Assembly: GCF_001854605.1 (NCBI RefSeq)
Contig: NZ_MKJU01000025.1
Span: 62,378 to 126,377, forward strand
DNA from: Pseudoalteromonas amylolytica
Lineage (GTDB): Bacteria; Pseudomonadota; Gammaproteobacteria; Enterobacterales; Alteromonadaceae
Reading direction: 5' to 3'
Length of the DNA: 64,000 nucleotides
Shown here: positions 53,213 through 64,000 of the stretch, piece after piece
Numbering within the stretch: the first letter of the stretch is position 1
Layout of the letters: every line of letters begins with the position of its first letter
Program-made: the position numbers and the translations under genes
The notes under the pieces: generated by a model
Told to the model about the DNA's origin: nothing
Database searches by the model: none
Seen by the model: only the letters and a program-made list of their open reading frames with translations

Positions 53213-55966
53213 CTATGCTTGTGCGTCGCGGCGAAGGTTTGACAATTCATCGATGAGTTCTAGCAACTCGGGTTCAAACTGAGCAATGGGTTGAGATTGC
53301 TTCAGTGCTGTTTCTAACACTTCTGCTAAACTTTTGAGTTTAGGCACCCCAGTGTAACAACAAGCGCCATGAAACTTATGAATCGCACTCAGTAGAGCTT
53401 CTGTATCCTGTTGTTCATAAGCGGCTTCGATAGTTTCCAGCAGGGGAGTTAAACCATCTAACAGCATATTTAACATCTCCAGCGCAAGGTCAGGCTTACC
53501 GCCAGCATGCTGCAAGGCGAGTTGCCAGTCGAGTAATGAACTTTCAAAAGGCGCAACGCTATGCTCATTCACCACTTTACTTTTTTGCTTACTGACTGGC
53601 AAAGTTGAACTGTGGTCACTGATTGTTTGCCTTAACATATCTTCGTCGATAGGTTTGGTTAAGTAACCTTTAAAGCCATCCTTTAACAATTGCTCTTTTT
53701 CACCCGATAACGCATGAGCAGTCACGGCAATTATGGGAGTATCTTCGTTTAGTGAGGACTCTAAGATGGTTTTGCAGGCAGTGATCCCGTCCATGATCGG
53801 CATTTGTATATCCATAAAAATCAGATCATATTTATGGGTCTTACATAAACCAACCGCTTGGGCGCCATTATGAGCGGTATCAATTAACTCCACTTGCTCT
53901 TCAAGTAATGTTGACAGTAGCTTTAAGTTAGCGTCGTTGTCATCAGCAATAAGGACTTTCATAGGCAGTATTTGAGTATCACTTTCTTCGATGGCGATAC
54001 TTGGGTGATCAAGTCGGTAAGGTGCTGCCAGAACTTCGCATAATTTACGGTGGTTAAGCGGTTTACTCAAACAGGCGTCTGCTCCGCTGCCAATAAGAGA
54101 TTCTCGCATGTTATGCGAGATGGTATTAAGCATCAAATAGAGATAATCGGCAGCCCCTCGAGCTTTAGCAATATAGCTTTTCACCAATTGCATATGCTCA
54201 ACACTTGCCATATTGCCAATGAGACAGATGTCGAAACTAAACTCTTTCTCTAATGCATCAAAAAATGACTTTTCATCTTCACATGAAGTGACTTGCATAT
54301 CCCACTCTTCTAGTTGAGAGACTACGGCTGCATGAGTATGACTTTGAGGCTCGAAATAGAGGATACGTTTATTTGCCAAGGAGCTATTAGGCAAGTCGTC
54401 GTTGTAAATACGGTTAGGCAGTTCAAAAATTGCATTAAACGTAAAGCAAGTACCACTACCTGGCGCTGAGTTGAGGGTGATCCTACCTTTCATGGCTTCA
54501 ACAATATGTTTAGTGATGATCAACCCAAGACCTGTGCCACCAAACTTGCGTGTAATGCTTGAGTCGGCCTGTGCGAATGGTGTGAACAGAGCATCTTGTT
54601 TATCCATTGCAATACCAACACCCGTATCGCTAACAGATACCAGTAGTGAAGCATGAGAGTCATCTAGCAAACGGTATGAAACATCTATTTTTACAGAGCC
54701 TTTTTCTGTGAACTTAATCGCATTACTCACAAGATTAATGAGTACTTGTTTAAAGCGAGTAGGGTCGCCTACCAAGTTATCGGGTACTTGACGATTGATA
54801 GCAATAGACAACTCCAGATTTTTCTCGTGTGCGCTGGGGGCGAGTAGGGTCATGACTTCATTGACAGCATCACGTAGTTGAAATTGAATACTTTCTAAGT
54901 CCATCGCACCTGCTTCGAGCTTAGAAAAGTCCAAAATATCACTGATAATTGTCAGAAGACTGTTTGCCGATAACTCTATGGTGTCTAAGTAATCTTTTTG
55001 ATGTTTATTCAGTGGTGTTTTGTAAAGCTGGCGAGTAAAACCAATAACACCGTTGAGCGGAGTCCGTAGTTCGTGACTCATTTTGGCAAGAAAGTCTGAC
55101 TTTACTCGGTTGGCATCCTGCGCCTCTCGTTTGGCAATATTAAGCTGAATATTCTGTGTTTCGTATTGTTCTAGGGTTTCTTTATAATCACTGGTGGCTT
55201 GATCGATATGCTTTTGCATTTCGTCACGTTGACTGATCATCTTCTCATTAATAGTATTGAGACCCTGACGCAATAGCTCAAACTCCCCAATCATCTCATG
55301 TTCAATATCAATATCCCGTTTACCTTCAACTAGCTTGTCAGTGGCAAGCAACAGCGCAGACAGGGGCTGGGTGAACATTTTACTGATCCGAAATGATAAA
55401 AACGCAGCAAGAAACAGCGCAAATAAAATAATGCTGCTACTCCAAATAAGCGCCTTTTGTTGCGAGATCAAGGCCTGATTCTGGCTCACTTCTATTGCCA
55501 AAATTGCCAGTGTTTTTGGGTGTGTGGTGTGCCATCGGTCTGACTGCTTTGAAAAATGTTTGATGGGGGTGAAAAATACAAATGAGTCGTTGAGTTTAAC
55601 TAACTCTGTTTTATGTAACTGAGAAACATCACCAAAGAAGTAGAGTTGTTCAAATTGTTCGTGATAGTTACTGGTCAATAACAGCTGATTATCTTGGTCG
55701 AATAACGCAATACTTTTTATCAAAGGAGAGTGTTTGTTATGCGCGGTACTAATGATCTGGTGTAATGCGGCCCTATCTTGCTTTAACACGGCCTGTTCAG
55801 CTGCGATGGCTAAGGGCTCAGAAATACTACTGCCTTGCTGATAAAGAATTTCTTCAAGCTCAACGTAACGATTTACTGTAAAATAGCCACCAAGTATTAA
55901 GCCTATCAGCACTGTAGGAATTATAGTTAATGCAAGAATGCTGTCACGAAGGCTAAGTTTAGTCAT
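53213..55966 (-). CDS. barA: Hybrid sensor histidine kinase BarA
   Basis: I start at MTKLSLRDSILALTIIPTVL, which aligns with the E. coli BarA N-terminus; an upstream TTG is less likely. The 917 residues run: TM1, periplasmic sensor, TM2 (about 165-185), HAMP, kinase with H-box FLAKMSHELRTPLNGVIGF, ATP-binding domain (DTGVGIAM and GGTGLGLIITK), a degenerate receiver around FDICLIGNMA, a full receiver with DLIFMDIQMPIMDG and a C-terminal HPt with IHKFHGACCYTG. It phosphorylates UvrY (GacA), controlling the Csr small RNAs. It is divergent from rlmD as in E. coli. Confidence 0.95.
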   Translation of the reverse strand: MTKLSLRDSILALTIIPTVLIGLILGGYFTVNRYVELEEILYQQGSSISEPLAIAAEQAVLKQDRAALHQIISTAHNKHSPLIKSIALFDQDNQLLLTSNYHEQFEQLYFFGDVSQLHKTELVKLNDSFVFFTPIKHFSKQSDRWHTTHPKTLAILAIEVSQNQALISQQKALIWSSSIILFALFLAAFLSFRISKMFTQPLSALLLATDKLVEGKRDIDIEHEMIGEFELLRQGLNTINEKMISQRDEMQKHIDQATSDYKETLEQYETQNIQLNIAKREAQDANRVKSDFLAKMSHELRTPLNGVIGFTRQLYKTPLNKHQKDYLDTIELSANSLLTIISDILDFSKLEAGAMDLESIQFQLRDAVNEVMTLLAPSAHEKNLELSIAINRQVPDNLVGDPTRFKQVLINLVSNAIKFTEKGSVKIDVSYRLLDDSHASLLVSVSDTGVGIAMDKQDALFTPFAQADSSITRKFGGTGLGLIITKHIVEAMKGRITLNSAPGSGTCFTFNAIFELPNRIYNDDLPNSSLANKRILYFEPQSHTHAAVVSQLEEWDMQVTSCEDEKSFFDALEKEFSFDICLIGNMASVEHMQLVKSYIAKARGAADYLYLMLNTISHNMRESLIGSGADACLSKPLNHRKLCEVLAAPYRLDHPSIAIEESDTQILPMKVLIADDNDANLKLLSTLLEEQVELIDTAHNGAQAVGLCKTHKYDLIFMDIQMPIMDGITACKTILESSLNEDTPIIAVTAHALSGEKEQLLKDGFKGYLTKPIDEDMLRQTISDHSSTLPVSKQKSKVVNEHSVAPFESSLLDWQLALQHAGGKPDLALEMLNMLLDGLTPLLETIEAAYEQQDTEALLSAIHKFHGACCYTGVPKLKSLAEVLETALKQSQPIAQFEPELLELIDELSNLRRDAQA

Positions 55967-56046
55967 GTTGGGCAGTGAGCAAGGTCGTTTATTTTTCAAT
56001 AGATTATCTAGTTAGGCGCTGATTAGCAATGTTTAAGGGGTAGAGT

Positions 56047-57360
56047 ATGGCGCAGTTTTTTCGTGCTAAGGCATCATCAGCTAAGGGCAAAACCATAGAG
56101 CTTGCTGTTGAGTCGATGGATCACCAAGGGCGCGGAGTAGCCAAACATCAGGGCAAAGTCTGTTTTGTTGATGGCGCGTTGACAGGCGAGCGTGTGAAAG
56201 CACAAATTCAACAGGATAAATCTAAGCTTACGATTGCTAAAGTAGTTAAGTTACAGCAAAGCAGTGAGCACCGAGTGAGTCCCTTTTGTGCGCACTATAA
56301 TGAATGTGGTGGTTGTCAGTTGCAGCACTTGGCGCATACAGAACAACTCGATGTAAAGCAGCAAGCATTGAGCAAGTTGTTTGCTAAGTTTGCTAAAACT
56401 GAGCAATTACCATGGCAGCCAAGCATTGAAAGTGAACCGATGCATTATCGCAGGGCTGCACGCATTGCTTGCTTTTATGACAGGCAAAGCCAGCGACTTA
56501 AAGTTGGATTTCGTAGTGCCAAAAGCAAACACATCGTTGATATAAAAAGCTGTGATGTCTTATCAACACCATTCGCTCATTGTCTTGAAAAGCTACGCGT
56601 GGCGCTAAATAGCGACAAAGCGTTTGCCAGTGTCAGTCATATACAGCTCTGTGATGCTGATAACCGGCAATATTTACTGTTGCGCCATACAAAGCATATT
56701 AATGAGCAAAATAAAGAAAAACTTGCAGCGCTTTTAGATGAGCAAAGCTGGTTATTACTTTGGGATGATGGTGAACAGAACATCGATTATGAGCGGTTAC
56801 CAAACTATTGCGTGGCTGATTTAACATTTGAATTTAAACTGAGCAACTTTATACAAGTTAACAAAGCTGTGAACGAAAAAATGTTACTTCAGGCTCAAGC
56901 GTGGTTGGAACTCGAAGAAGATGATCAAGTGCTAGATCTATTTTGTGGTATCGGTAATTTTTCATTATTGATGGCAAAACGAGCAAACAGTGTCATAGGG
57001 GTCGAAGGCTCAGAGTCTTCGGTTGCAATGGCTAAACAAAATGCGCACACTAATCAAATCAGCAATGTGCAATTTTTTTGCTCTGACTTAACAGCACCTT
57101 TGGCTGGCGCTCAGTGGTTTTCGAATGAGTTGAATATTTTACTGCTGGATCCATCAAGAACGGGAGCACATGAGATTTTAGCGCAAATGCCACTGAAGCA
57201 GTTTGAAAAGGTATTGTATGTTTCGTGTGACCCTGTGACTTTAGCCCGTGACAGCGCATTGCTACTTCAAGCCGGTTTTGAAGTCCAAAAAATTGGCCTT
57301 ATGAATATGTTTCCACATACTGGGCATATTGAAACTATGGCGTTGTTCCAAAGGAGGTAA
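56047..57360 (+). CDS. rlmD: 23S rRNA (uracil-1939-C5)-methyltransferase RlmD
   Basis: The 437-residue protein has an N-terminal TRAM domain, then the iron-sulfur cysteines in FCAHYNECGGCQLQHL with a fourth in SCDVLS. The methyltransferase part has DLFCGIGNFSLLMA (motif I), LLDPSRTGAHE and the nucleophile Cys in VLYVSCDPVTLARD. It methylates U1939 of 23S rRNA. Five bases separate it from relA, so they form an operon. Confidence 0.95.
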   Translation: MAQFFRAKASSAKGKTIELAVESMDHQGRGVAKHQGKVCFVDGALTGERVKAQIQQDKSKLTIAKVVKLQQSSEHRVSPFCAHYNECGGCQLQHLAHTEQLDVKQQALSKLFAKFAKTEQLPWQPSIESEPMHYRRAARIACFYDRQSQRLKVGFRSAKSKHIVDIKSCDVLSTPFAHCLEKLRVALNSDKAFASVSHIQLCDADNRQYLLLRHTKHINEQNKEKLAALLDEQSWLLLWDDGEQNIDYERLPNYCVADLTFEFKLSNFIQVNKAVNEKMLLQAQAWLELEEDDQVLDLFCGIGNFSLLMAKRANSVIGVEGSESSVAMAKQNAHTNQISNVQFFCSDLTAPLAGAQWFSNELNILLLDPSRTGAHEILAQMPLKQFEKVLYVSCDPVTLARDSALLLQAGFEVQKIGLMNMFPHTGHIETMALFQRR

Positions 57361-57365
57361 TAGGA

Positions 57366-59522
57366 ATGGTTGCAACTCGCCAATCGCATCAACAGCAGCT
57401 TCCCGCTGACTTTTCAGCGAGGCTTTCATTATTAGCATTGTCGGATGAGAAGCTGATGCGTCTGCAGCAAGCACATGGTTTGTGTCCTGCAGAGCCTGAT
57501 TCGCAAATGCTTAACAATGCTATTGAAATGGTAGAGATACTAGCCGATTTAAACCTTGACGCTGAGTCTTTAGCAACCGCCTATTTAACCCCTTATTATC
57601 TCGCTGGTTTGGTTGATATTGATAAGGTTAAAAGTGAGCTGGGAGATAATATTGCACTGCTGCTAAACGGTGTGGAACAGATGGCTACCATCAGTACACT
57701 GGCCCATCAAGGTAAGGGCAATGTGCAAATTGATAATATTCGTCGCATGTTATTGGCGATGGTGGAAGATGTGCGTGCTGTTGTAATAAAACTTGCCGAG
57801 CAGATTTGCCATTTGAGAGCCGTAAAAAATGCCGATGAAGATGAGCGGGTCATCGCAGCTAAAGCCACAGCGAATATTTTTGCGCCCTTGGCTAATCGTC
57901 TAGGCATTGGTCAATTAAAGTGGGAGCTTGAAGATCTATCATTTCGCTACTTACACCCTCAAACCTATAAAAAAATAGCCAAACAGCTTGCTGACAAGCG
58001 CCTTGACCGAGAAGCTTATATGGAAAATATGGTTGCGTTGGTCAGTGATAAGCTAAGCGCAGCCGGAATTAATGCGCAAGTGTATGGACGACCCAAACAC
58101 ATCTATTCCATCTACAAAAAGATGTCGCAGAAAAACTACGAGTTTGATCAGTTATTTGACATTCGTGCTATGCGTATCGTGGTAGACGAAATTCAGGATT
58201 GTTATGCTGCGCTAGGTATCGTACACACGAGTTGGCGACATTTGCCAAAAGAGTTCGATGATTATGTTGCAACACCAAAACAAAACGGTTACCAGTCAAT
58301 TCATACCGTAGTGTTCGGCCCTGAAGGTAAAACGGTTGAAATACAAATTCGCACAGAAGAAATGCATCAAGATGCTGAACTTGGTGTTGCTGCACACTGG
58401 ATGTATAAAGAAGGGGCCCTGCCGGGACGAGGCTCAGGTTACGAGCAAAAAATTAGTTGGCTGCGCAAACTCTTACAATGGCAAGAAGAAGTGGTTGATG
58501 GCAGCGACTTGGCAGATGAACTAAAAAACCAAGTTGTTGAAGACCGCGTTTATGTATTTACACCTAAAGGAGATATTTTCGATTTGCCTTTGGGCGCAAC
58601 ACCGCTGGATTTTGCTTACTACATTCACTCTAACGTGGGCCACCGCTGTATTGGAGCTAAGGTTTTTGGCAAAATTGTGCCGTTTACCTATAAGCTGTCA
58701 ACCGGCGATCAAGTTGAAATATTAACCCAAAAGAATGCTTCACCGAGCCGAGATTGGTTGAACCCTTCGTTGGGTTATATCCACTCATCGCGGGCAAGAA
58801 GTAAAATCCATCATTGGTTTAAACAACAAGACAGAGACAAAAATTTACAAGCTGGTAAGGAGATACTGGATGCGCAGCTTGCAAAGTTGGATTTAACCTA
58901 CAAACAACTAGAACCCGCTATTGCGCGGTTCAACTTCAAAGAAATTGATGATTTGATGGTGGCGATAGGTGCTGGAGATATTCGTCTTAATCAGTTTTTG
59001 AACTTTGTTCAGGACAAACCAGAAGAACTGCCTAAGCTGAAAATTGGCACGCCTCGTAAAAAACGAGGTGATAAAAATGGCATCGTGGTTGATGGCGTTG
59101 GTAGTTTAATGAGTCATGTTGCCAAATGTTGTCAGCCTGTGCCAGGTGATGAAATCGTCGGTTATATCACACAAGGTAGAGGAATTGCGGTACACAGAAC
59201 GGACTGTGACGCTTTTGCACATATATGTGAACGTCATCCTGAACGGGAAATCGCTGTGAGTTGGTCCGAAGAAATTCAAGCCGCTTACGCCATTACGGTA
59301 CGCATTGAAGCACATGATAGACAAGGCTTGATCCGAGACATCAGTTCAGTACTTGCCAATGAAAAAGTGAATGTGCTGAGTATGAATGTGCAGACTAATG
59401 ATGAAAGGGCCGTGGCTATCTTTGAAATGAAGATAGAAGTTTCGGATTTGTCAGCTATGAATCGTTTATTGACCAAATTACACCAGATTGAAGGTGTGTT
59501 TGAAGCCAAACGCCAGCATTAA
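57366..59522 (+). CDS. relA: GTP pyrophosphokinase RelA
   Basis: The 718-residue protein has an inactive hydrolase-type domain at the start (IDNIRRMLLAMVEDVRAVVIKLAEQ without the active HD pair), a synthetase domain (YGRPKHIYSIYKKM and the TPKQNGYQSIHTVV signature), TGS (VYVFTPKGDIFDLPLGATPLDFAYYIH), a zinc-finger region (AKCCQPVPGDEIVGYIT) and ACT at the end. It makes (p)ppGpp when uncharged tRNA sits in the ribosomal A site. mazG follows 5 bases later. Confidence 0.96.
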   Translation: MVATRQSHQQQLPADFSARLSLLALSDEKLMRLQQAHGLCPAEPDSQMLNNAIEMVEILADLNLDAESLATAYLTPYYLAGLVDIDKVKSELGDNIALLLNGVEQMATISTLAHQGKGNVQIDNIRRMLLAMVEDVRAVVIKLAEQICHLRAVKNADEDERVIAAKATANIFAPLANRLGIGQLKWELEDLSFRYLHPQTYKKIAKQLADKRLDREAYMENMVALVSDKLSAAGINAQVYGRPKHIYSIYKKMSQKNYEFDQLFDIRAMRIVVDEIQDCYAALGIVHTSWRHLPKEFDDYVATPKQNGYQSIHTVVFGPEGKTVEIQIRTEEMHQDAELGVAAHWMYKEGALPGRGSGYEQKISWLRKLLQWQEEVVDGSDLADELKNQVVEDRVYVFTPKGDIFDLPLGATPLDFAYYIHSNVGHRCIGAKVFGKIVPFTYKLSTGDQVEILTQKNASPSRDWLNPSLGYIHSSRARSKIHHWFKQQDRDKNLQAGKEILDAQLAKLDLTYKQLEPAIARFNFKEIDDLMVAIGAGDIRLNQFLNFVQDKPEELPKLKIGTPRKKRGDKNGIVVDGVGSLMSHVAKCCQPVPGDEIVGYITQGRGIAVHRTDCDAFAHICERHPEREIAVSWSEEIQAAYAITVRIEAHDRQGLIRDISSVLANEKVNVLSMNVQTNDERAVAIFEMKIEVSDLSAMNRLLTKLHQIEGVFEAKRQH

Positions 59523-59539
59523 AGAAAGTGAGTACTTAC

Positions 59540-60343
59540 ATGAGTGGAGAGCTGCAAGCGCTTTTATCGATAATGTCTGCATTACGAGACCCTGAGCTGG
59601 GCTGTGATTGGGATAAAAAGCAGACGTTCGAGTCTATCGTTCCGCATACACTGGAAGAAGCCTATGAAGTGGCTGACGCCATTGAGCGCAATGATATGGC
59701 AGCACTTAAGGATGAACTGGGCGACCTATTATTCCAAGTTGTGTTTTATGCTCAGATGGCAAAAGAGCAAGGTGCTTTTGATTTTGCTGATATTGTCTCG
59801 GGGTTAAATGACAAGCTCATCCGTAGACACCCTCATGTATTTGAGAAGCAAGAGCAGCTATCAGATACGCAGCTAGAGGCCCAGTGGCAAGCGATAAAAG
59901 CACAGGAGCGCGCGCAAAAGGAGAGCGTTACAACCAGTGAGCCACTTTGGCATGATATTCCCAGAATGTTGCCTGCGTTGTCACGGGCGCAAAAAATCCA
60001 AAAGCGTGCCTCTGCTTTAGGGTTTGATTGGCCCGACTATCACGGTGCATTGGATAAGGTAGCTGAGGAAGTGCAAGAAGTGAGTGAAGCATTATCGGTT
60101 GACCCTCATTCAGCGCACAGTGCAGAAGAGTTAGGAGACCTTTTGTTTGCTACGGTCAATGTAGCGCGCCACGCTAGGCACGATCCTGAGCAAATATTGC
60201 GCCTAGCATGTGATAAGTTTGTACGTCGTTTTGAACAGGTAGACAGCACGCTCAATCAACTAGGGCTAAGCCTAGAAGATGCAACTTTAGAAGAAATGGA
60301 CCTAGCTTGGGAGCAAGTTAAAAAACAACAAAGTAGGCGATAA
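59540..60343 (+). CDS. mazG: Nucleoside triphosphate pyrophosphohydrolase MazG
   Basis: I start at the ATG which aligns with E. coli MazG; a GTG four codons earlier is also possible. The 267-residue protein has two MazG domains: WDKKQTFESIVPHTLEEAYEV with the ELGDLLFQVVFYAQ metal motif, and a second with KVAEEVQEVSEAL and ELGDLLFATVN. It hydrolyses NTPs to NMP and pyrophosphate and may lower ppGpp. It lies in the relA operon. Confidence 0.94.
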   Translation: MSGELQALLSIMSALRDPELGCDWDKKQTFESIVPHTLEEAYEVADAIERNDMAALKDELGDLLFQVVFYAQMAKEQGAFDFADIVSGLNDKLIRRHPHVFEKQEQLSDTQLEAQWQAIKAQERAQKESVTTSEPLWHDIPRMLPALSRAQKIQKRASALGFDWPDYHGALDKVAEEVQEVSEALSVDPHSAHSAEELGDLLFATVNVARHARHDPEQILRLACDKFVRRFEQVDSTLNQLGLSLEDATLEEMDLAWEQVKKQQSRR

Positions 60344-60440
60344 TAGATTTGCTGGTGTGAATATTTAGCTGGATTGATTTATGGCTCTTTGCTATACTAT
60401 CGCCCCGTCTTGATTCTTATTTAAATTCCATTTTTCCTGA

Positions 60441-62090
<1,650 letters not shown>

Positions 62091-62097
62091 CGTATTT

Positions 62098-62126
62098 AAA
62101 GCCGTGCTTATGCACGGCTTTTTTAT
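62098..62126 (+). terminator. Terminator of pyrG
   Basis: AAAGCCGTGC and GCACGGCTTT form a 10-bp stem with a 4-nt loop, followed by TTT. Confidence 0.85.
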
Positions 62127-62161
62127 GCAAAAGTAAGTGTTGCTTTGAGTTTAAACTATAA

Positions 62162-63526
<1,365 letters not shown>

Positions 63527-63547
63527 CCTCGACAGGTTATCAATTTG

Positions 63548-63578
63548 AAAAATGCCGCTAAATAGCGGCATTTTTTAT
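63548..63578 (+). terminator. Bidirectional terminator between eno and mutH
   Basis: AAAATGCCGCTA and TAGCGGCATTTT form a 12-bp stem with a tiny loop and a T-run. It overlaps the mutH stop. Confidence 0.85.
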
Positions 63579-64000
63579 GCTTTGAATTGGTTGTATAAAA
63601 TATCTTGGGTGAAATTGGTTTTAAGGTAAAACCCGCGAGGCAAGGTTTTGATGAGCTTGCCATTGGGCCCAATAGCATCAGTTGTTACACGGCTATTGGC
63701 CGCCTTTGGTCTTATCTGCATTACTTGTCCCAAATGGCCTGATATCTCTTCTACTCGACCAAGGGCAATCAACTCAATCTGCTCTTCCCAATCTCTTTTT
63801 AGTAGCGCATTTTGTTGCTCCGTGGGCTGCCACAAAAAACCATGGCCTATGGTTCGATTAACTGGCTGTATATCTCGCTCAGCGAGCACTGGTAGCCATA
63901 AAACATGGTTGAGTTTTTTCCTCACAGTGCTGTTTTCCCAAGTTGCGCCCGTTAGTCCTGTTAAGGGCACTACCGAAACATACGTGGTTTCAAGAGGTCT
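63575..64000 (-). CDS. mutH: DNA mismatch repair endonuclease MutH, C-terminal part (5' end outside window)
   Basis: The frame is open to the window edge, giving about 141 residues. RPLETTYVSVVPLTG, then TWENSTVRKKLNHVLWLPV, IGHGFLWQPTEQQ and QIRPKAANSRVTTDAIG, followed by LPRGFYLKTNFT, match the C-terminal two thirds of E. coli MutH. It nicks the unmethylated strand at hemimethylated GATC sites when called by MutS and MutL. MutH is restricted to Dam-containing gammaproteobacteria, which fits the organism. The catalytic Asp/Glu/Lys lie mostly in the part outside the window. Confidence 0.95.
   Translation of the reverse strand, partial: RPLETTYVSVVPLTGLTGATWENSTVRKKLNHVLWLPVLAERDIQPVNRTIGHGFLWQPTEQQNALLKRDWEEQIELIALGRVEEISGHLGQVMQIRPKAANSRVTTDAIGPNGKLIKTLPRGFYLKTNFTQDILYNQFKA

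Overview
The window is a piece of a gammaproteobacterial chromosome of the order Alteromonadales, most likely Pseudoalteromonas. This rests on recognised protein families and gene order: accA-tilS, the smrB/prmB/aroC group, tRNAs followed by tig-clpP-clpX-lon-hupB-ppiD, and barA divergent from rlmD-relA-mazG-pyrG-eno with mutH beyond. No similarity search was possible, so the genus is an inference.

Layout. 1-7660 is core: the end of accA, tilS with a coupled small membrane protein, a soluble diguanylate cyclase, a KefB/C-type cation:proton antiporter, a patatin-like phospholipase, a DUF3014 protein and the 4.5S SRP RNA (ffs). 7661-12813 is an accessory island placed just after ffs. It holds a 5'-truncated GmtX-like remnant, a ClpP-like serine protease (SDH_sah) with a 52-aa ORF behind it, a serine resolvase with a res-like set of four 11-bp repeats, the N-terminal stump of a TniA/TnsB-like transposase, and a SEC-C zinc-motif gene followed by an attC-like site (a lone integron cassette). 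12814-16894 is a tightly packed minus-strand operon that looks like an undescribed ribosomal-peptide (RiPP) cluster: a 41-aa precursor-like peptide, a PqqD-like/M50 membrane protease, an unknown 221-aa protein, an LpxL-like acyltransferase lacking the usual acidic catalytic residue, and a lipoprotein joining a winged helix to an alpha/beta hydrolase. This is the main candidate for a new system.

17300-24100 is a mixed region of secreted or small proteins: an exported unknown, a MerC-domain protein under a Zur-type operator, an exported methyltransferase-fold protein, a sphingomyelinase-like phosphodiesterase, an exported beta-propeller, an NTF2-like protein, a LysR regulator and YciH. 24300-33300 carries a CrsA/CrsR-like partner-switching pair, a GAF protein, an aminotransferase, yebG with an exact LexA box, comEA, dsbB, fadR, a 2-Cys peroxiredoxin, a small exported protein coupled to a 38-aa membrane peptide, and a tandem-receiver response regulator whose first receiver has lost its phospho-aspartate. 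33577-39366 holds smrB, prmB, aroC, a metallo-beta-lactamase-fold hydrolase, a phytanoyl-CoA dioxygenase-like protein and folD.

39637-49126 contains a tRNA operon (Pro-Arg-His-Pro-Pro-Pro, the last three on a 108-bp tandem repeat) and the protein quality-control block tig, clpP, clpX, lon (with a sigma32-like promoter), hupB and ppiD. 49192-52954 is a three-gene coupled signalling operon (diguanylate cyclase, TonB-dependent receptor, YfiR-like periplasmic protein) next to barA. The window ends with rlmD, relA, mazG, pyrG, eno and the 3' part of mutH.
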